From assembly GCA_944321705.1 (NCBI GenBank), contig CALUMG010000008.1, positions 62,001-126,000 of the forward strand: a DNA stretch of 64,000 nucleotides, given 5' to 3'. Under the pieces are notes generated by a model that was given only the letters and a program-made list of their open reading frames with translations, was not told the origin of the DNA and did no database searches. Made by a program: the position numbers and the translations under genes. Below, one piece after another: positions 16,693 through 25,921 of the stretch. Each line of letters begins with the position of its first letter. Position 1 is the stretch's first letter. Source of the DNA: an uncultured Muribaculaceae bacterium. GTDB lineage: Bacteria; Bacteroidota; Bacteroidia; Bacteroidales; Muribaculaceae.

Positions 16693-18690
16693 TTATTTGA
16701 AATTTTTCCCTAAGATACGCATAGAATTCATAACGGCAAGCAATGCCACGCCAACATCTGCAAAAACAGCCATCCACAATGAAGCAAATCCAAGCGCTCC
16801 GGCAACAAGCACAACGGCTTTTGCACTTATTGCTCCTATGATGTTCTGCTTCACTATGCCATGTGTGTAACGTCCCACCTTTATGGCTGTAGCAACTCGC
16901 ACAGGGTTGTCGGTCTGTATCACGACGTCGGCACTCTCTATCGCGGCATCCGAGCCAAGTCCGCCCATGGCTATTCCGACATTACTTAATGCAAGCACAG
17001 GAGCATCGTTCATGCCATCACCCACAAATGCCACGCAACGACCTTCTTTTATCTTGTTTTCAACACAATTCACCTTGTCTTCAGGAAGCAATTCTCCATG
17101 TGCGCCATCAATATGCAACTGCCTTGCATAAGCATCGACAACCTCTTTCTTGTCGCCTGAGAGCAAGTTTATATCGGAAATACCAAGTTCCTTCAATTGC
17201 GCAATCGTTTCGACCGAAGTTTCTTTGAGCTTGTCCGAAAGTAACACGGCTCCAACATATTTCCCGTCAAAGGCACAAGCAATCACAGTCGCTCCGTCGT
17301 TTGTCGGCATCTTCGGAGTTTTAATTCCTCTACTTTCAAGCAACGAAATATTGCCAGCTACTACATTCACTCCATCGACAACGGCTTCAACCCCATGCCC
17401 TGCGATTTCATGAACAGCATCTCCTTCAACGGTACTTATGCCACATTTTACAGCATATTCCACGACAGCCTTTGCCATCGGATGTGTACTTTTACTTTCG
17501 GCCGAAGCAAGTAGCCTCAACAATTTTTCTTTTTTTATTCCTTGCTCAAGCAAGACATCATTAACTTCAAACTTCCCCGAAGTCAATGTTCCGGTCTTGT
17601 CAAATGCCACACAATCAATCTTTGTAACCGCATAAAGATAATTACCGCCCTTGAAAAGCACACCTAAGCGCGAAGCAGCACCCATGCCGGCAAAATATCC
17701 CAACGGCACACTTATAACTAATGCGCATGGACAAGAAATGACAAGAAACACAAGCCCCCTGTAAAGCCACTCGGAGAACACATATTCGAATGTTCCTTGC
17801 GACACAAAAGCCACAATCGCAGGCACTAACACGATAAGCAGTGCAAGAGCCATGACAACCGGCGTATAAACCTTCGCAAACCGACTGATAAAACGTTCGG
17901 CCGGAGCCTTGCGAGCCGATGCATTCTTCACAATCTCCAATATGCGTGCAAGCTCACTTTGCGAATAAGGCTTAGTAACTTCAACATGCGACACTTGTCC
18001 CAACGAAATCATTCCGGCAAGCACCTCTTCTCCTTTCTTCACACACCTCGGCACGCTTTCTCCGGTCAAAGCCGACGTGTCAAACAATGCTTCGTCATCA
18101 ATCAGCACTCCATCAAGAGGCACACGTCCGCCCGGTTTCACTTCTATCTGTTCATGCAAAGCTACACTCTGAGGGTGCACTTCGACATAAGTATTCCCAC
18201 GCAACACGCTTGCCACTGCAGGACGCACATCAAGTAGTTTCGAGATATTGCTTGTGGCCCTTTCCACTGCTTTGTGTTGCAACATTTCTCCTATCGTGTA
18301 AAACAACATCACGGCCACGGCCTCGGGATATTCCCCTATGGCAAATGCCCCTATCGACGCGATGAGCATCAAAGTGAATTCATTAAAAAAATCCTTCGAC
18401 TTAATTGCATGCCACGCTTCGGATAGCACCGGTAATCCTACAGGCAGATATGCCAAGACAAACCACATCGTCTTGAATGCCTGCAATTCAAACCATGCAG
18501 CCCCGACTGAGTCACAAATGATTCCGGCTACAAGCATCAACAGAGAAACCGCAGGCCACGCAAAATTGCCATGTCCATGATGATGACAATGCCCTTCTTC
18601 GCATTCACAAACCTCATCGACATTTACTTTCCCTGCTTTTTCGAGTAATGGCATCTCCACCGTTTCTACCCTTGCTTTCATACTTTCCAT
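16693..18690 (-). CDS. Heavy-metal P1B-type ATPase (zinc/cadmium/lead type)
   Basis: Membrane cation exporter of 665 residues. It has the membrane metal site CPC (320-322), the phosphorylated Asp364 in DKTGTLT, the ATP-binding HPMAKAVVEYA and GDGMNDAPVLA, and helices before and after. There is no HMA ferredoxin-like domain; instead the N terminus has a short Cys/His cluster, CECEEGHCHHHGHG, as in some ZntA relatives. The frame runs on to 18810, but a -7 box (18724-18717) lies inside that extension, so the ATG at 18690 is chosen. ATG at 18681 (MKARVETVE) is also possible. It is followed by a Fur-family gene. Confidence 0.93.
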   Translation of the reverse strand: MESMKARVETVEMPLLEKAGKVNVDEVCECEEGHCHHHGHGNFAWPAVSLLMLVAGIICDSVGAAWFELQAFKTMWFVLAYLPVGLPVLSEAWHAIKSKDFFNEFTLMLIASIGAFAIGEYPEAVAVMLFYTIGEMLQHKAVERATSNISKLLDVRPAVASVLRGNTYVEVHPQSVALHEQIEVKPGGRVPLDGVLIDDEALFDTSALTGESVPRCVKKGEEVLAGMISLGQVSHVEVTKPYSQSELARILEIVKNASARKAPAERFISRFAKVYTPVVMALALLIVLVPAIVAFVSQGTFEYVFSEWLYRGLVFLVISCPCALVISVPLGYFAGMGAASRLGVLFKGGNYLYAVTKIDCVAFDKTGTLTSGKFEVNDVLLEQGIKKEKLLRLLASAESKSTHPMAKAVVEYAVKCGISTVEGDAVHEIAGHGVEAVVDGVNVVAGNISLLESRGIKTPKMPTNDGATVIACAFDGKYVGAVLLSDKLKETSVETIAQLKELGISDINLLSGDKKEVVDAYARQLHIDGAHGELLPEDKVNCVENKIKEGRCVAFVGDGMNDAPVLALSNVGIAMGGLGSDAAIESADVVIQTDNPVRVATAIKVGRYTHGIVKQNIIGAISAKAVVLVAGALGFASLWMAVFADVGVALLAVMNSMRILGKNFK

Positions 18691-18716
18691 GACTGCATTT
18701 ACTTTTTTTCTACGAA

Positions 18717-18724
18717 CAAAGATA
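18717..18724 (-). promoter_or_regulatory. -7 box of the metal ATPase / Fur operon
   Basis: TATCTTTG on the minus strand, 26 bases before the ATG at 18690. It decides against the longer upstream start of the ATPase. Confidence 0.55.
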
Positions 18725-18853
18725 TTCCATCTTAAATGCAACCCAATTGCAAAATGAAATGCGACCTCATGATTTCGCCCAATACTGTTTAAACGCTTTG
18801 TCGGTTGCACATTATTGCATAACTTTACACATGTAAGTTAACAAATCACAGTC

Positions 18854-19201
18854 ATGTCGGTAAACAAGGTTATATTATTAGGAAACGTGGGACGAGATCC
18901 GGATGTGCAATATCCGGGAACTGACCAAATAATTGCAAGATTCCCTCTCGCGACAACCGAGCGTAGTCTCACGACAAAAGCTGGCGTGCAAATGCCTCAA
19001 CGCACCGAATGGCACAACATAGTCATGTGGGGGAAAAATGCAGAATTGGCCGAGCGCTACATCCGTAAAGGCTCAAAACTTTACATAGAAGGGAAATTGC
19101 GTACTCGCATTTGGGAGGATAAAACAAACATAAAGCATTATATCACTGAAATCTATGTGGACACATTCGAGCTCCTTGGCAAGGCTGCCACAAATGCTTG
19201 A
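18854..19201 (+). CDS. ssb: Single-stranded DNA-binding protein, short form
   Basis: One OB fold of 115 residues beginning MSVNKVILLGNVGRDPDVQY and including TEWHNIVMWGKNAELAERYIRKGSKLYIEGKL, all conserved in bacterial SSB. It ends at FELLGKAATNA immediately after the fold. The disordered linker and the acidic tip (DDDIPF-like) that recruits repair and replication partners are absent. It is therefore probably an accessory SSB, with a full-length copy elsewhere. It is divergent from the metal ATPase. The 220 bases downstream hold no gene. Confidence 0.92.
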   Translation: MSVNKVILLGNVGRDPDVQYPGTDQIIARFPLATTERSLTTKAGVQMPQRTEWHNIVMWGKNAELAERYIRKGSKLYIEGKLRTRIWEDKTNIKHYITEIYVDTFELLGKAATNA

Positions 19202-19366
19202 TGCACGAGCCTACACATAGGCACAAAAAAAAATTAATTGTCATCCCGACAACTAATCTTCAACTTAAAATCTAATACCATGAAAAAACCGATGCAAAGG
19301 TATGTTTTAAATTTGTGTTATACAACATAAAAATGAAATAATTCCGGTCAATTAACATTATATAAC

Positions 19367-19395
19367 AATAAAGCCCCTTTTTCAGGGGCTTTATT
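19367..19395. terminator. Bidirectional terminator between ssb and the lipoprotein gene
   Basis: An 11-bp stem (AATAAAGCCCC with GGGGCTTTATT) and a 7-base loop. It lies just after the stop of the minus-strand lipoprotein gene and can also end ssb. Confidence 0.8.
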
Positions 19396-19420
19396 TACCG
19401 TATGCAGAATAAATCTAACA

Positions 19421-20914
19421 TCACTTGGCAAGCTGTGATTGTGCAATAACCGACAATAGCGTAATTATTATATTGTCATTTTCCGGACTGTCGACAACTA
19501 TCGACATCGTACTCTCTTCTGTACTGCTACAAGCACTTGCGTAACCGCTTATCTTTAAAGCCGGGTCAAGAGTTGTCAATATCCTTTGCACTGAAGACCC
19601 GTCTTTCACCGGCACATATAAGCCGCAAGAAGCCGATTCCATGATTTCACGAGCCTGTGAATCGTCATACATGCTCTTGGTGACAGGAGCTCCCGATGTG
19701 CGGAAATACAAGAAGCCATCCTTGCATCCCACTGCCACTGAAGACGCATCACGGAAATTCACAACAATCTCATCACCGTTTTTCATCACAGGAAAGCCCA
19801 TACCTCTCAACAAGCTTTCCACCTTGGCAAATATTTTCTCGCAATTTTTATTCTTTATTGCACCATATATTGCAGGAACCGAATACTTGTTATATATCAA
19901 CGATGAATAATTCATTCCTATGGTAACAGGTCCATCGATGCCTGCTATGTAGTCGCGCAATTCGTCACGAGACAACATTGCATTATCTTTATACTGAAGT
20001 AACAAATTGCTTATTTCATTTATTTTCAGGATATTTTCTCCGTTCATTGTCAGCGACATGACAGCTTCAACATCATTTGGAATGAATTTCAAGCCTTCTG
20101 CCGAAGCCTTTCCATATATTTGTTCGAAATTAGCAATGACATCAGTCCCTTCCTTATAAATTGTCTTGGCAACAAGGTCTATGCTCTTTTTGTTGAAATC
20201 AAGCGTACCCGAAACACCGTCCACACTGTTTATAACCGAAGCCAACATGCCGCCTTGCAACATGGCTGCAGCCGACATTGACGAACCGGAAGCCATCGAC
20301 ATCAATCCTTCGTAATTAATCCACGCCATGATATCATTTCCGCCATCAAGAGCTTTGACCGCGCTTTTTTTAGTGCTGATTGGCTTTTCCAAGGTTCCCG
20401 ACATCACTGCTTTACATGTTGCCTCATCCGAAGTGCCCTTCATTTCAAAAACGCCAAAATAATAGTCGGAAATCAACTGTACCATCCTTCCATCGACACA
20501 TTTATAATATTCTTCGCCGTCAGCCGTCATGGTACTCTCATCCACCTTTTCGACATAACCTTTAAATGCCTCTTTATCTTTTATAGGAACAATCAATCCT
20601 ACTTGGAAATCAGAACTGTTGACAAACAAATAAGCACGACCTTCAAAATCGACACCCGATTCGGCTAATCCGTCCAACTCACCTTTGTCACTGGCACTCA
20701 AGTTTTGCAATAACGAACTGTAAGAATCGGGAAATATTACCTGCCCGTCCTTTACTTCGATACCCGACTTGTCAATCAACGACTTCATGTTGACCGACAT
20801 TACCATTGCTGCATCCTCAGGAATCATCGACATCGGTGACGGCCCCTGCTGCTTCCCACAAGAAGCAACGATTACAGCCACTGCAAGCAGCAACAACATT
20901 TTAATCTTTTTCAT
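19421..20914 (-). CDS. DUF4836-type lipoprotein
   Basis: Lipoprotein of 497 residues with signal MKKIKMLLLLAVAVIVASC (Cys19) and SMIPEDAAMVMSVNMKSLIDKSG after it, the usual start of the DUF4836 family of Bacteroidetes, for which no function is known to me. The rest looks like a long beta-rich periplasmic or surface domain with no catalytic motif that I recognise. There are few charged clusters and many methionines. It lies 178 bases downstream of the glycogen branching enzyme gene on the same strand; a link to that gene's role is not shown. Confidence 0.8.
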   Translation of the reverse strand: MKKIKMLLLLAVAVIVASCGKQQGPSPMSMIPEDAAMVMSVNMKSLIDKSGIEVKDGQVIFPDSYSSLLQNLSASDKGELDGLAESGVDFEGRAYLFVNSSDFQVGLIVPIKDKEAFKGYVEKVDESTMTADGEEYYKCVDGRMVQLISDYYFGVFEMKGTSDEATCKAVMSGTLEKPISTKKSAVKALDGGNDIMAWINYEGLMSMASGSSMSAAAMLQGGMLASVINSVDGVSGTLDFNKKSIDLVAKTIYKEGTDVIANFEQIYGKASAEGLKFIPNDVEAVMSLTMNGENILKINEISNLLLQYKDNAMLSRDELRDYIAGIDGPVTIGMNYSSLIYNKYSVPAIYGAIKNKNCEKIFAKVESLLRGMGFPVMKNGDEIVVNFRDASSVAVGCKDGFLYFRTSGAPVTKSMYDDSQAREIMESASCGLYVPVKDGSSVQRILTTLDPALKISGYASACSSTEESTMSIVVDSPENDNIIITLLSVIAQSQLAK

Positions 20915-21092
20915 AACACTAATATTTTTGAATTTATATATGATTCTTAAAGCAATTAATTTTTCTCTTTGTTTAATAGCTCATAATCTTGACATTCTGC
21001 CCAATTAGAAACATGACAGCCCGACACCGCCTCGCTTTTGCCGCAGGAGGGGCCGAGCTGCCATTTATGAGATTATCAATTGTTCCTGAATG

Positions 21093-23165
21093 TTATTTTT
21101 TTAATGACTTTTCGTCCCCACCGGCAACTTTCTTCTTGCGTGGAGCACGTTTTTTCTTAACCATTTTAAGAACCAAAGCCGAACGGGCAGGCAAATACAA
21201 CTTCAGCCAACCAAGTCCGTGAGGTTCATACAACGGGTCATTTTCGGTAAAATGATGAACACTTTCATCTATGTTGCCATATCCGCCATAACGTTGTGCG
21301 TCACTGTCGAACACTCCGTCATACTCTCCCGCAGGTGCTAAAATGCCATATCCAGTGAATGACTTGGACGGATTGAAGTTAAACACAAACACATAATCGC
21401 CACGCTTATAAGCGAGTACTTGATCGTCATCCTTGTCCCACAACTTTTCTATTGGCAATGACTGGAAGTTCTTTATTCCCGATACAAGATGTATCATGTC
21501 GTTGTCGAAGTTGTTCAAGAATTGATATTTCAGTTCTTTCCGGTCAACAAGATCCCATTGACGACGAGCATATTTATAAGACCATCCGTTACCTTCACGG
21601 GGGAAGTCAATCCATTCGGGATGACCAAACTCATTTCCCATGAAATTGAGGTAACCACCGTTCATCGTCGTGCAAGTCACAAGCCTTATCATCTTGTGCA
21701 AGGCAATTCCGCGATCCACGGTCATGTTATTGTCACCTACCATCATGTGCCAATACATTTCACTGTCGATGAGTCGGAAGATTATAGTCTTGTCGCCCAC
21801 GAGAGCTTGGTCATGACTTTCGGCATAACTTATGGTCTTTTCATTATATCGACGATTCGTCAATTCCCAGAATATGGATGTCGGATGCCAATCTTCGTCT
21901 TTCTTCTCTTTGATAATCTTAATCCAATAGTCAGGAATACCCATTGCCATGCGATAGTCAAATCCCAACCCGCCATCTTTGAATTTCAAAGCCAATCCCG
22001 GCATGCCGCTCATTTCCTCGGCAATGGTTATGGCATTGGGATTCACTTGATGAATCAATTCGTTGGCAAGCGTAAGATATGTTATGGCATTGGTATCCTC
22101 ACCTCCGTTATAGTAATCGTCATAAGAGCCAAATCCCTGGCCAAGGCCATGATTATAATATAACATCGATGTCACGCCGTCAAAACGGAAACCGTCGAAG
22201 TGATATTCCTCAATCCAGAATTTGCAATTTGACAACAAGAAATGCAATACTTCGTTTTTACCGTAATCGAAGCACAACGAGTCCCATGCCGGATGCTCCC
22301 TGCGCCCGTCCCCATAGAAATAAAGGTCGTAACTTCCATCAAAACGTCCAAGGCCCTCGACTTCGTTCTTCACTGCATGAGAATGCACAATGTCCATTAT
22401 GACTGCAATTCCCATCTTGTGAGCATCATCTATGAGTTTCTTCAGGTCGTCGGGAGTACCGAAACGACTTGATGCCGCATAAAAGCTCGACACATGGTAT
22501 CCAAACGAACCATAATAAGGATGTTCTTGAATTGCCATTATCTGAATGGCATTATATCCATCGGCAGCGACACGCGGCAACACGTTGGTGCGGAATTCAT
22601 CGTAAGTTCCTACACGCTCGGCATCTTGTGCCATTCCTATGTGGCATTCGTAAATGAGCAACGGAGATACATTCGGCTTGAAATCCTTCACCTTGAAGCG
22701 ATAAGGACGAGCCGGAGCCCACACTTGAGCCGAGAATATCAACGTTTGTTCATCTTGCACGACACGAGTGGCATAAGCCGGGATACGTTCTCCCTCGCCA
22801 CCGTTCCATTTTATCTTCAATTTATACAAATCGCCGTGTTTGAGCATGTCGGCTCCGAGAGTTATTTCCCATACGCCGTTGTCTATACGCGTCAATTTGA
22901 AATCATCGCTCTCTTTCCAGTCGTTGAATGTGCCTATCATGTATATTGCCGTGGCATTAGGAGCCCATTCACGGAAAATCCACCCTGTTTTCGTCTTATG
23001 CAAGCCAAAATAATTATGTGCGTTGGCAAAATCGTTGAGTGTAATTTTTCCTCCATTGGTCAATTCTTTCTGTTTACGAATGACATCTTCATGCCTGCCG
23101 TTGATAGCATCGGCATAAGGTTCGAGCCATGGGTCGTTTTTTATTATCGGAAGAACTTTTTTCAT
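21093..23165 (-). CDS. glgB: 1,4-alpha-glucan branching enzyme (GH13, eukaryote-like type)
   Basis: Forms alpha-1,6 branches in glycogen; 690 residues. An N-terminal CBM48-like domain (FREWAPNATAIYMIGTFNDWKE) precedes the GH13 barrel with DIVHSHAVKN, the nucleophile Asp329 in GFRFDGVTSM, the acid/base Glu383 in IAEEMSGMPG, and SHDQALVGDKT. The C-terminal beta domain ends in a basic tail, KKKRAPRKKKVAGGDEKSLK, not part of the fold. The SGMPG and GLGQG signatures place it in the GH13_8 group, as in animals and plants. No glgA or glgC lies nearby. It is divergent from a GH31 gene. Confidence 0.94.
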   Translation of the reverse strand: MKKVLPIIKNDPWLEPYADAINGRHEDVIRKQKELTNGGKITLNDFANAHNYFGLHKTKTGWIFREWAPNATAIYMIGTFNDWKESDDFKLTRIDNGVWEITLGADMLKHGDLYKLKIKWNGGEGERIPAYATRVVQDEQTLIFSAQVWAPARPYRFKVKDFKPNVSPLLIYECHIGMAQDAERVGTYDEFRTNVLPRVAADGYNAIQIMAIQEHPYYGSFGYHVSSFYAASSRFGTPDDLKKLIDDAHKMGIAVIMDIVHSHAVKNEVEGLGRFDGSYDLYFYGDGRREHPAWDSLCFDYGKNEVLHFLLSNCKFWIEEYHFDGFRFDGVTSMLYYNHGLGQGFGSYDDYYNGGEDTNAITYLTLANELIHQVNPNAITIAEEMSGMPGLALKFKDGGLGFDYRMAMGIPDYWIKIIKEKKDEDWHPTSIFWELTNRRYNEKTISYAESHDQALVGDKTIIFRLIDSEMYWHMMVGDNNMTVDRGIALHKMIRLVTCTTMNGGYLNFMGNEFGHPEWIDFPREGNGWSYKYARRQWDLVDRKELKYQFLNNFDNDMIHLVSGIKNFQSLPIEKLWDKDDDQVLAYKRGDYVFVFNFNPSKSFTGYGILAPAGEYDGVFDSDAQRYGGYGNIDESVHHFTENDPLYEPHGLGWLKLYLPARSALVLKMVKKKRAPRKKKVAGGDEKSLKK

Positions 23166-23203
23166 GCCTGTTTGTTTTAATGGTTTATGAGTTATCGGTT
23201 TAA

Positions 23204-23211
23204 CAAAAGTA
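23204..23211 (-). promoter_or_regulatory. -7 box of glgB
   Basis: TACTTTTG on the minus strand, 38 bases before the ATG. Confidence 0.5.
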
Positions 23212-23282
23212 TTGATTTTTTTCCAAGTTTCACAATTAAATACCGAAAAAACTCGCCACCTTTCAATAAATTTTCAACACGC

Positions 23283-23315
23283 TTTGGGCTATGACATCAA
23301 TAATAATTAAATTTG
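23283..23315 (+). promoter_or_regulatory. Promoter of the GH31 gene
   Basis: TTTG (23283-23286) and TAAATTTG (23308-23315) are 21 bases apart, a good Bacteroidetes promoter, giving a leader of about 57 bases. Confidence 0.6.
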
Positions 23316-23377
23316 CACAATAAGCCATGATTATGCTTAGCCATCTCTTTTAGACATAAACCATTACCTTATTTGTT

Positions 23378-25828
23378 ATGAATAAACATATCTTTAATTT
23401 TTTCAACTGCCTATGTGCACTATTTGTTGCATTGACATTAAGCAATCATGCCGAAGCTTCCGAGCTTGGCAAAGTATTAAAACATTCAAGCCGGGGGACA
23501 ACGGTCACCATAACATCCGAGAACGGACGGCTGCTCATCACCCCATATACCGATAACATCGTCAAAGTCCTGTCGATTCCCGATGGCTTCGACACAAAAA
23601 TTCCTGCATCGGAATTTTGTGTTCTTGACAAACCCGATTGCAAATTTGACGTGGAAGACAACGATTTCATCGTCAAGGTCACATTCGGCAACATCGAAAT
23701 GCGCGTAAACAAAGATAATTCTGCCATAACATACTTCATCAAAGGCAGAAAGGTACTTGCCGAAGATGGAATGACCGACAATGCCGGGAAAACTAAGAGA
23801 ATTTCGTTCTCGGCATCGCCCGATGAAGCCTTTTATGGCGGTGGCGAACGCGGTTACGCGCATAATTTGCGCGGAGACACACTCGTAATGTTCAACAAGC
23901 AAAATTACGGATACGGACGTGGAGACCGAACCGACCAAATGAACATTTGCATTCCGTTCTATATATCCACAACGGGATATGGAGTGCTATTTGATGATTT
24001 TGCAAACGCACGCCTCATCCTCGACAAAGACGTGGTTTATGAAAGTTCATGCAAGACTCCGGTAGCCTACTATTTCATCGCCTCAGAAGACTATTCCATA
24101 GCCAAAGTGGTCAATAACTACACATTGCTCACCGGGCGACAAGAACTCGCACCGTTCTGGAGCCTCGGTTACATAACCTCTAAATACGGCTACCGCACCC
24201 AACAAGAGACAATGAGCGTAATCGACACGCTACGCCGCCACGGATACCCTGTTGATGGCATCGTGCTCGACCTTTACTGGTATGGAAAAGAATCCGACAT
24301 GGGCCGATTTGAATGGAACGCCGAGCAATGGCCCAACCATCGCAAAATGCTTGCTGACTTAAAAGCCGACGGTGTGAAAATGATTATCATTACGCAACCC
24401 TACCTCACAAAGGATGGAGCATTAGACAATTATGAGATGGCAAAAAAAGCGGGAATGTTGGCAACCGACTCCACAGGCAACGTGCATGATTTACAGACGT
24501 GGGTGGGTGAAGCCGGAATGCTTGACGTGAGCAACCCTGCCACTCAACAATGGATGTGGTCGAGATACCGCGACTTGACTCTTGAAGGTGTGACCGGATG
24601 GTGGGGAGACCTTGGCGAACCCGAAACTCATCCGCTCACCATGCGCCACTACAACGGATTAACTGCATCCGAGTACCACAACCTATATGGCAACGACTGG
24701 AGCAAAATCATTTATGACGGATTCGTAAAGGAATTTCCCGATTGCAGGCTAATGACACTGATGAGAGGAGGAACTGCCGGATTACAACGCTACTCGGTAT
24801 TCCCGTGGTCGACCGACGTGAGCCGCAGCTGGGGAGGCCTTCAAGCTCAGGTGCCTATCATGATTAATACCGCCTTGAGCGGACTTGGATACATGTCGCA
24901 CGACGTGGGAGGTTTTGCAATCGACAAAGCCAATCCGCACGATGACGAGTTATACATGCGCTGGCTTCAACTTGGCCTTTTCACTCCCGTATACAGAACC
25001 CATAGCACGATTGATGCCGAGCCCTACCATTATACCATGCTCGGATACCAAGATGTATTGAAAGCATTGATAAACGCACGCTATCGCATGCTTCCTTACA
25101 ATTACACACTTGCCTATGAAAATGCCACTACCGGAGCTCCTTTTGTAAGGCCTTTGAACTTCTACTCGGCCGACGATGCCAATCTTTCCGACCTTCAAGA
25201 CCAATACATGTGGGGACGCGACATCCTTGTGGCTCCTGTGATTGAAAAAGGAGCGATAGCTCGCGAAGTATATCTGCCGGAAGGCACATGGATCGACATG
25301 TCGGATCCTAAAATGACATTTGAAGGTGGGCAATGGATATCTTACCCTGCTCCACTTGCCAAACTGCCGTTATTCATCAAAGCCGGCTCGTTTTTGGTTC
25401 TTACCGACGGGAAATTCATTCGCAGCACCGAGGAATATGACCCGTCAAGCTATTGCGTGAGATATTACCACGGCAACGGGAAAAGCGATTACACACTCTT
25501 TGACGACGACCGCACAAGCAGATTGACAATTGAACATGGCGAATACCAATTGATGCATTTCAATGCCGACGAAACCGATGCAGAATTGACATTCACTCTG
25601 ACTGCCGAAGGCAATGGATATGAAGGAATGCCTGTGTCAAGAAAACTTACATTTGAAATACCTGCCACATCCAAAGCTCCGTCATCAATCTCGGTAAATG
25701 GGAAAAACCTAACCAAGACAAGCACAAATCCGTCAGCAGACTCTTACTTATACCTGCCCGACTCCGACACGTTGATGTTCACGATAGATTGGAATTACGA
25801 CAATACTACGATAACAATCAAGAAATAA
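23378..25828 (+). CDS. Secreted GH31 alpha-glucosidase/alpha-xylosidase family enzyme
   Basis: Glycoside hydrolase of 816 residues with an N-terminal signal peptide (ends near NHAEA). An N-terminal beta domain precedes the (beta/alpha)8 barrel. The nucleophile Asp411 lies in GWWGDLGEPETHP, and the acid/base Asp509 in MSHDVGGFAID. C-terminal beta domains follow, the last with YLYLPDSDTLMFTI. Family members cut alpha-glucosides or alpha-xylosides; the exact substrate is unknown. With the divergent glgB it may handle alpha-glucans. A strong terminator follows. Confidence 0.92.
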   Translation: MNKHIFNFFNCLCALFVALTLSNHAEASELGKVLKHSSRGTTVTITSENGRLLITPYTDNIVKVLSIPDGFDTKIPASEFCVLDKPDCKFDVEDNDFIVKVTFGNIEMRVNKDNSAITYFIKGRKVLAEDGMTDNAGKTKRISFSASPDEAFYGGGERGYAHNLRGDTLVMFNKQNYGYGRGDRTDQMNICIPFYISTTGYGVLFDDFANARLILDKDVVYESSCKTPVAYYFIASEDYSIAKVVNNYTLLTGRQELAPFWSLGYITSKYGYRTQQETMSVIDTLRRHGYPVDGIVLDLYWYGKESDMGRFEWNAEQWPNHRKMLADLKADGVKMIIITQPYLTKDGALDNYEMAKKAGMLATDSTGNVHDLQTWVGEAGMLDVSNPATQQWMWSRYRDLTLEGVTGWWGDLGEPETHPLTMRHYNGLTASEYHNLYGNDWSKIIYDGFVKEFPDCRLMTLMRGGTAGLQRYSVFPWSTDVSRSWGGLQAQVPIMINTALSGLGYMSHDVGGFAIDKANPHDDELYMRWLQLGLFTPVYRTHSTIDAEPYHYTMLGYQDVLKALINARYRMLPYNYTLAYENATTGAPFVRPLNFYSADDANLSDLQDQYMWGRDILVAPVIEKGAIAREVYLPEGTWIDMSDPKMTFEGGQWISYPAPLAKLPLFIKAGSFLVLTDGKFIRSTEEYDPSSYCVRYYHGNGKSDYTLFDDDRTSRLTIEHGEYQLMHFNADETDAELTFTLTAEGNGYEGMPVSRKLTFEIPATSKAPSSISVNGKNLTKTSTNPSADSYLYLPDSDTLMFTIDWNYDNTTITIKK

Positions 25829-25847
25829 CATCCACCCTATCACATTA

Positions 25848-25897
25848 AAAAACGACGAGGTTGTCGCAGATTAGATGCTGACAACCTCGTCGTTTTT
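25848..25897. terminator. Bidirectional terminator after the GH31 gene
   Basis: A perfect 18-bp stem (25848-25865 with 25880-25897) with A and T runs at its ends and a 14-base loop, lying between converging genes. Confidence 0.9.
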
Positions 25898-25921
25898 ATT
25901 CCATTTATACTTCTCTCTCGA

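Noticed and set aside
19280..19330. Very short frame beginning MKKPMQRYVLNL
   Set aside because: Sixteen codons only, no conserved feature, and located just before a terminator.
23110..23140. GGTTCGAGCC, resembling a tRNA T-loop
   Set aside because: It is inside the glgB coding region and no cloverleaf can be formed around it.
22494..23180. Long open frame (228 codons) on the plus strand opposite glgB
   Set aside because: It lies wholly within the antisense of a gene with full family motifs; its translation has no recognisable domain. Similar antisense frames occur opposite the RND permease, TonB receptor and ispG.
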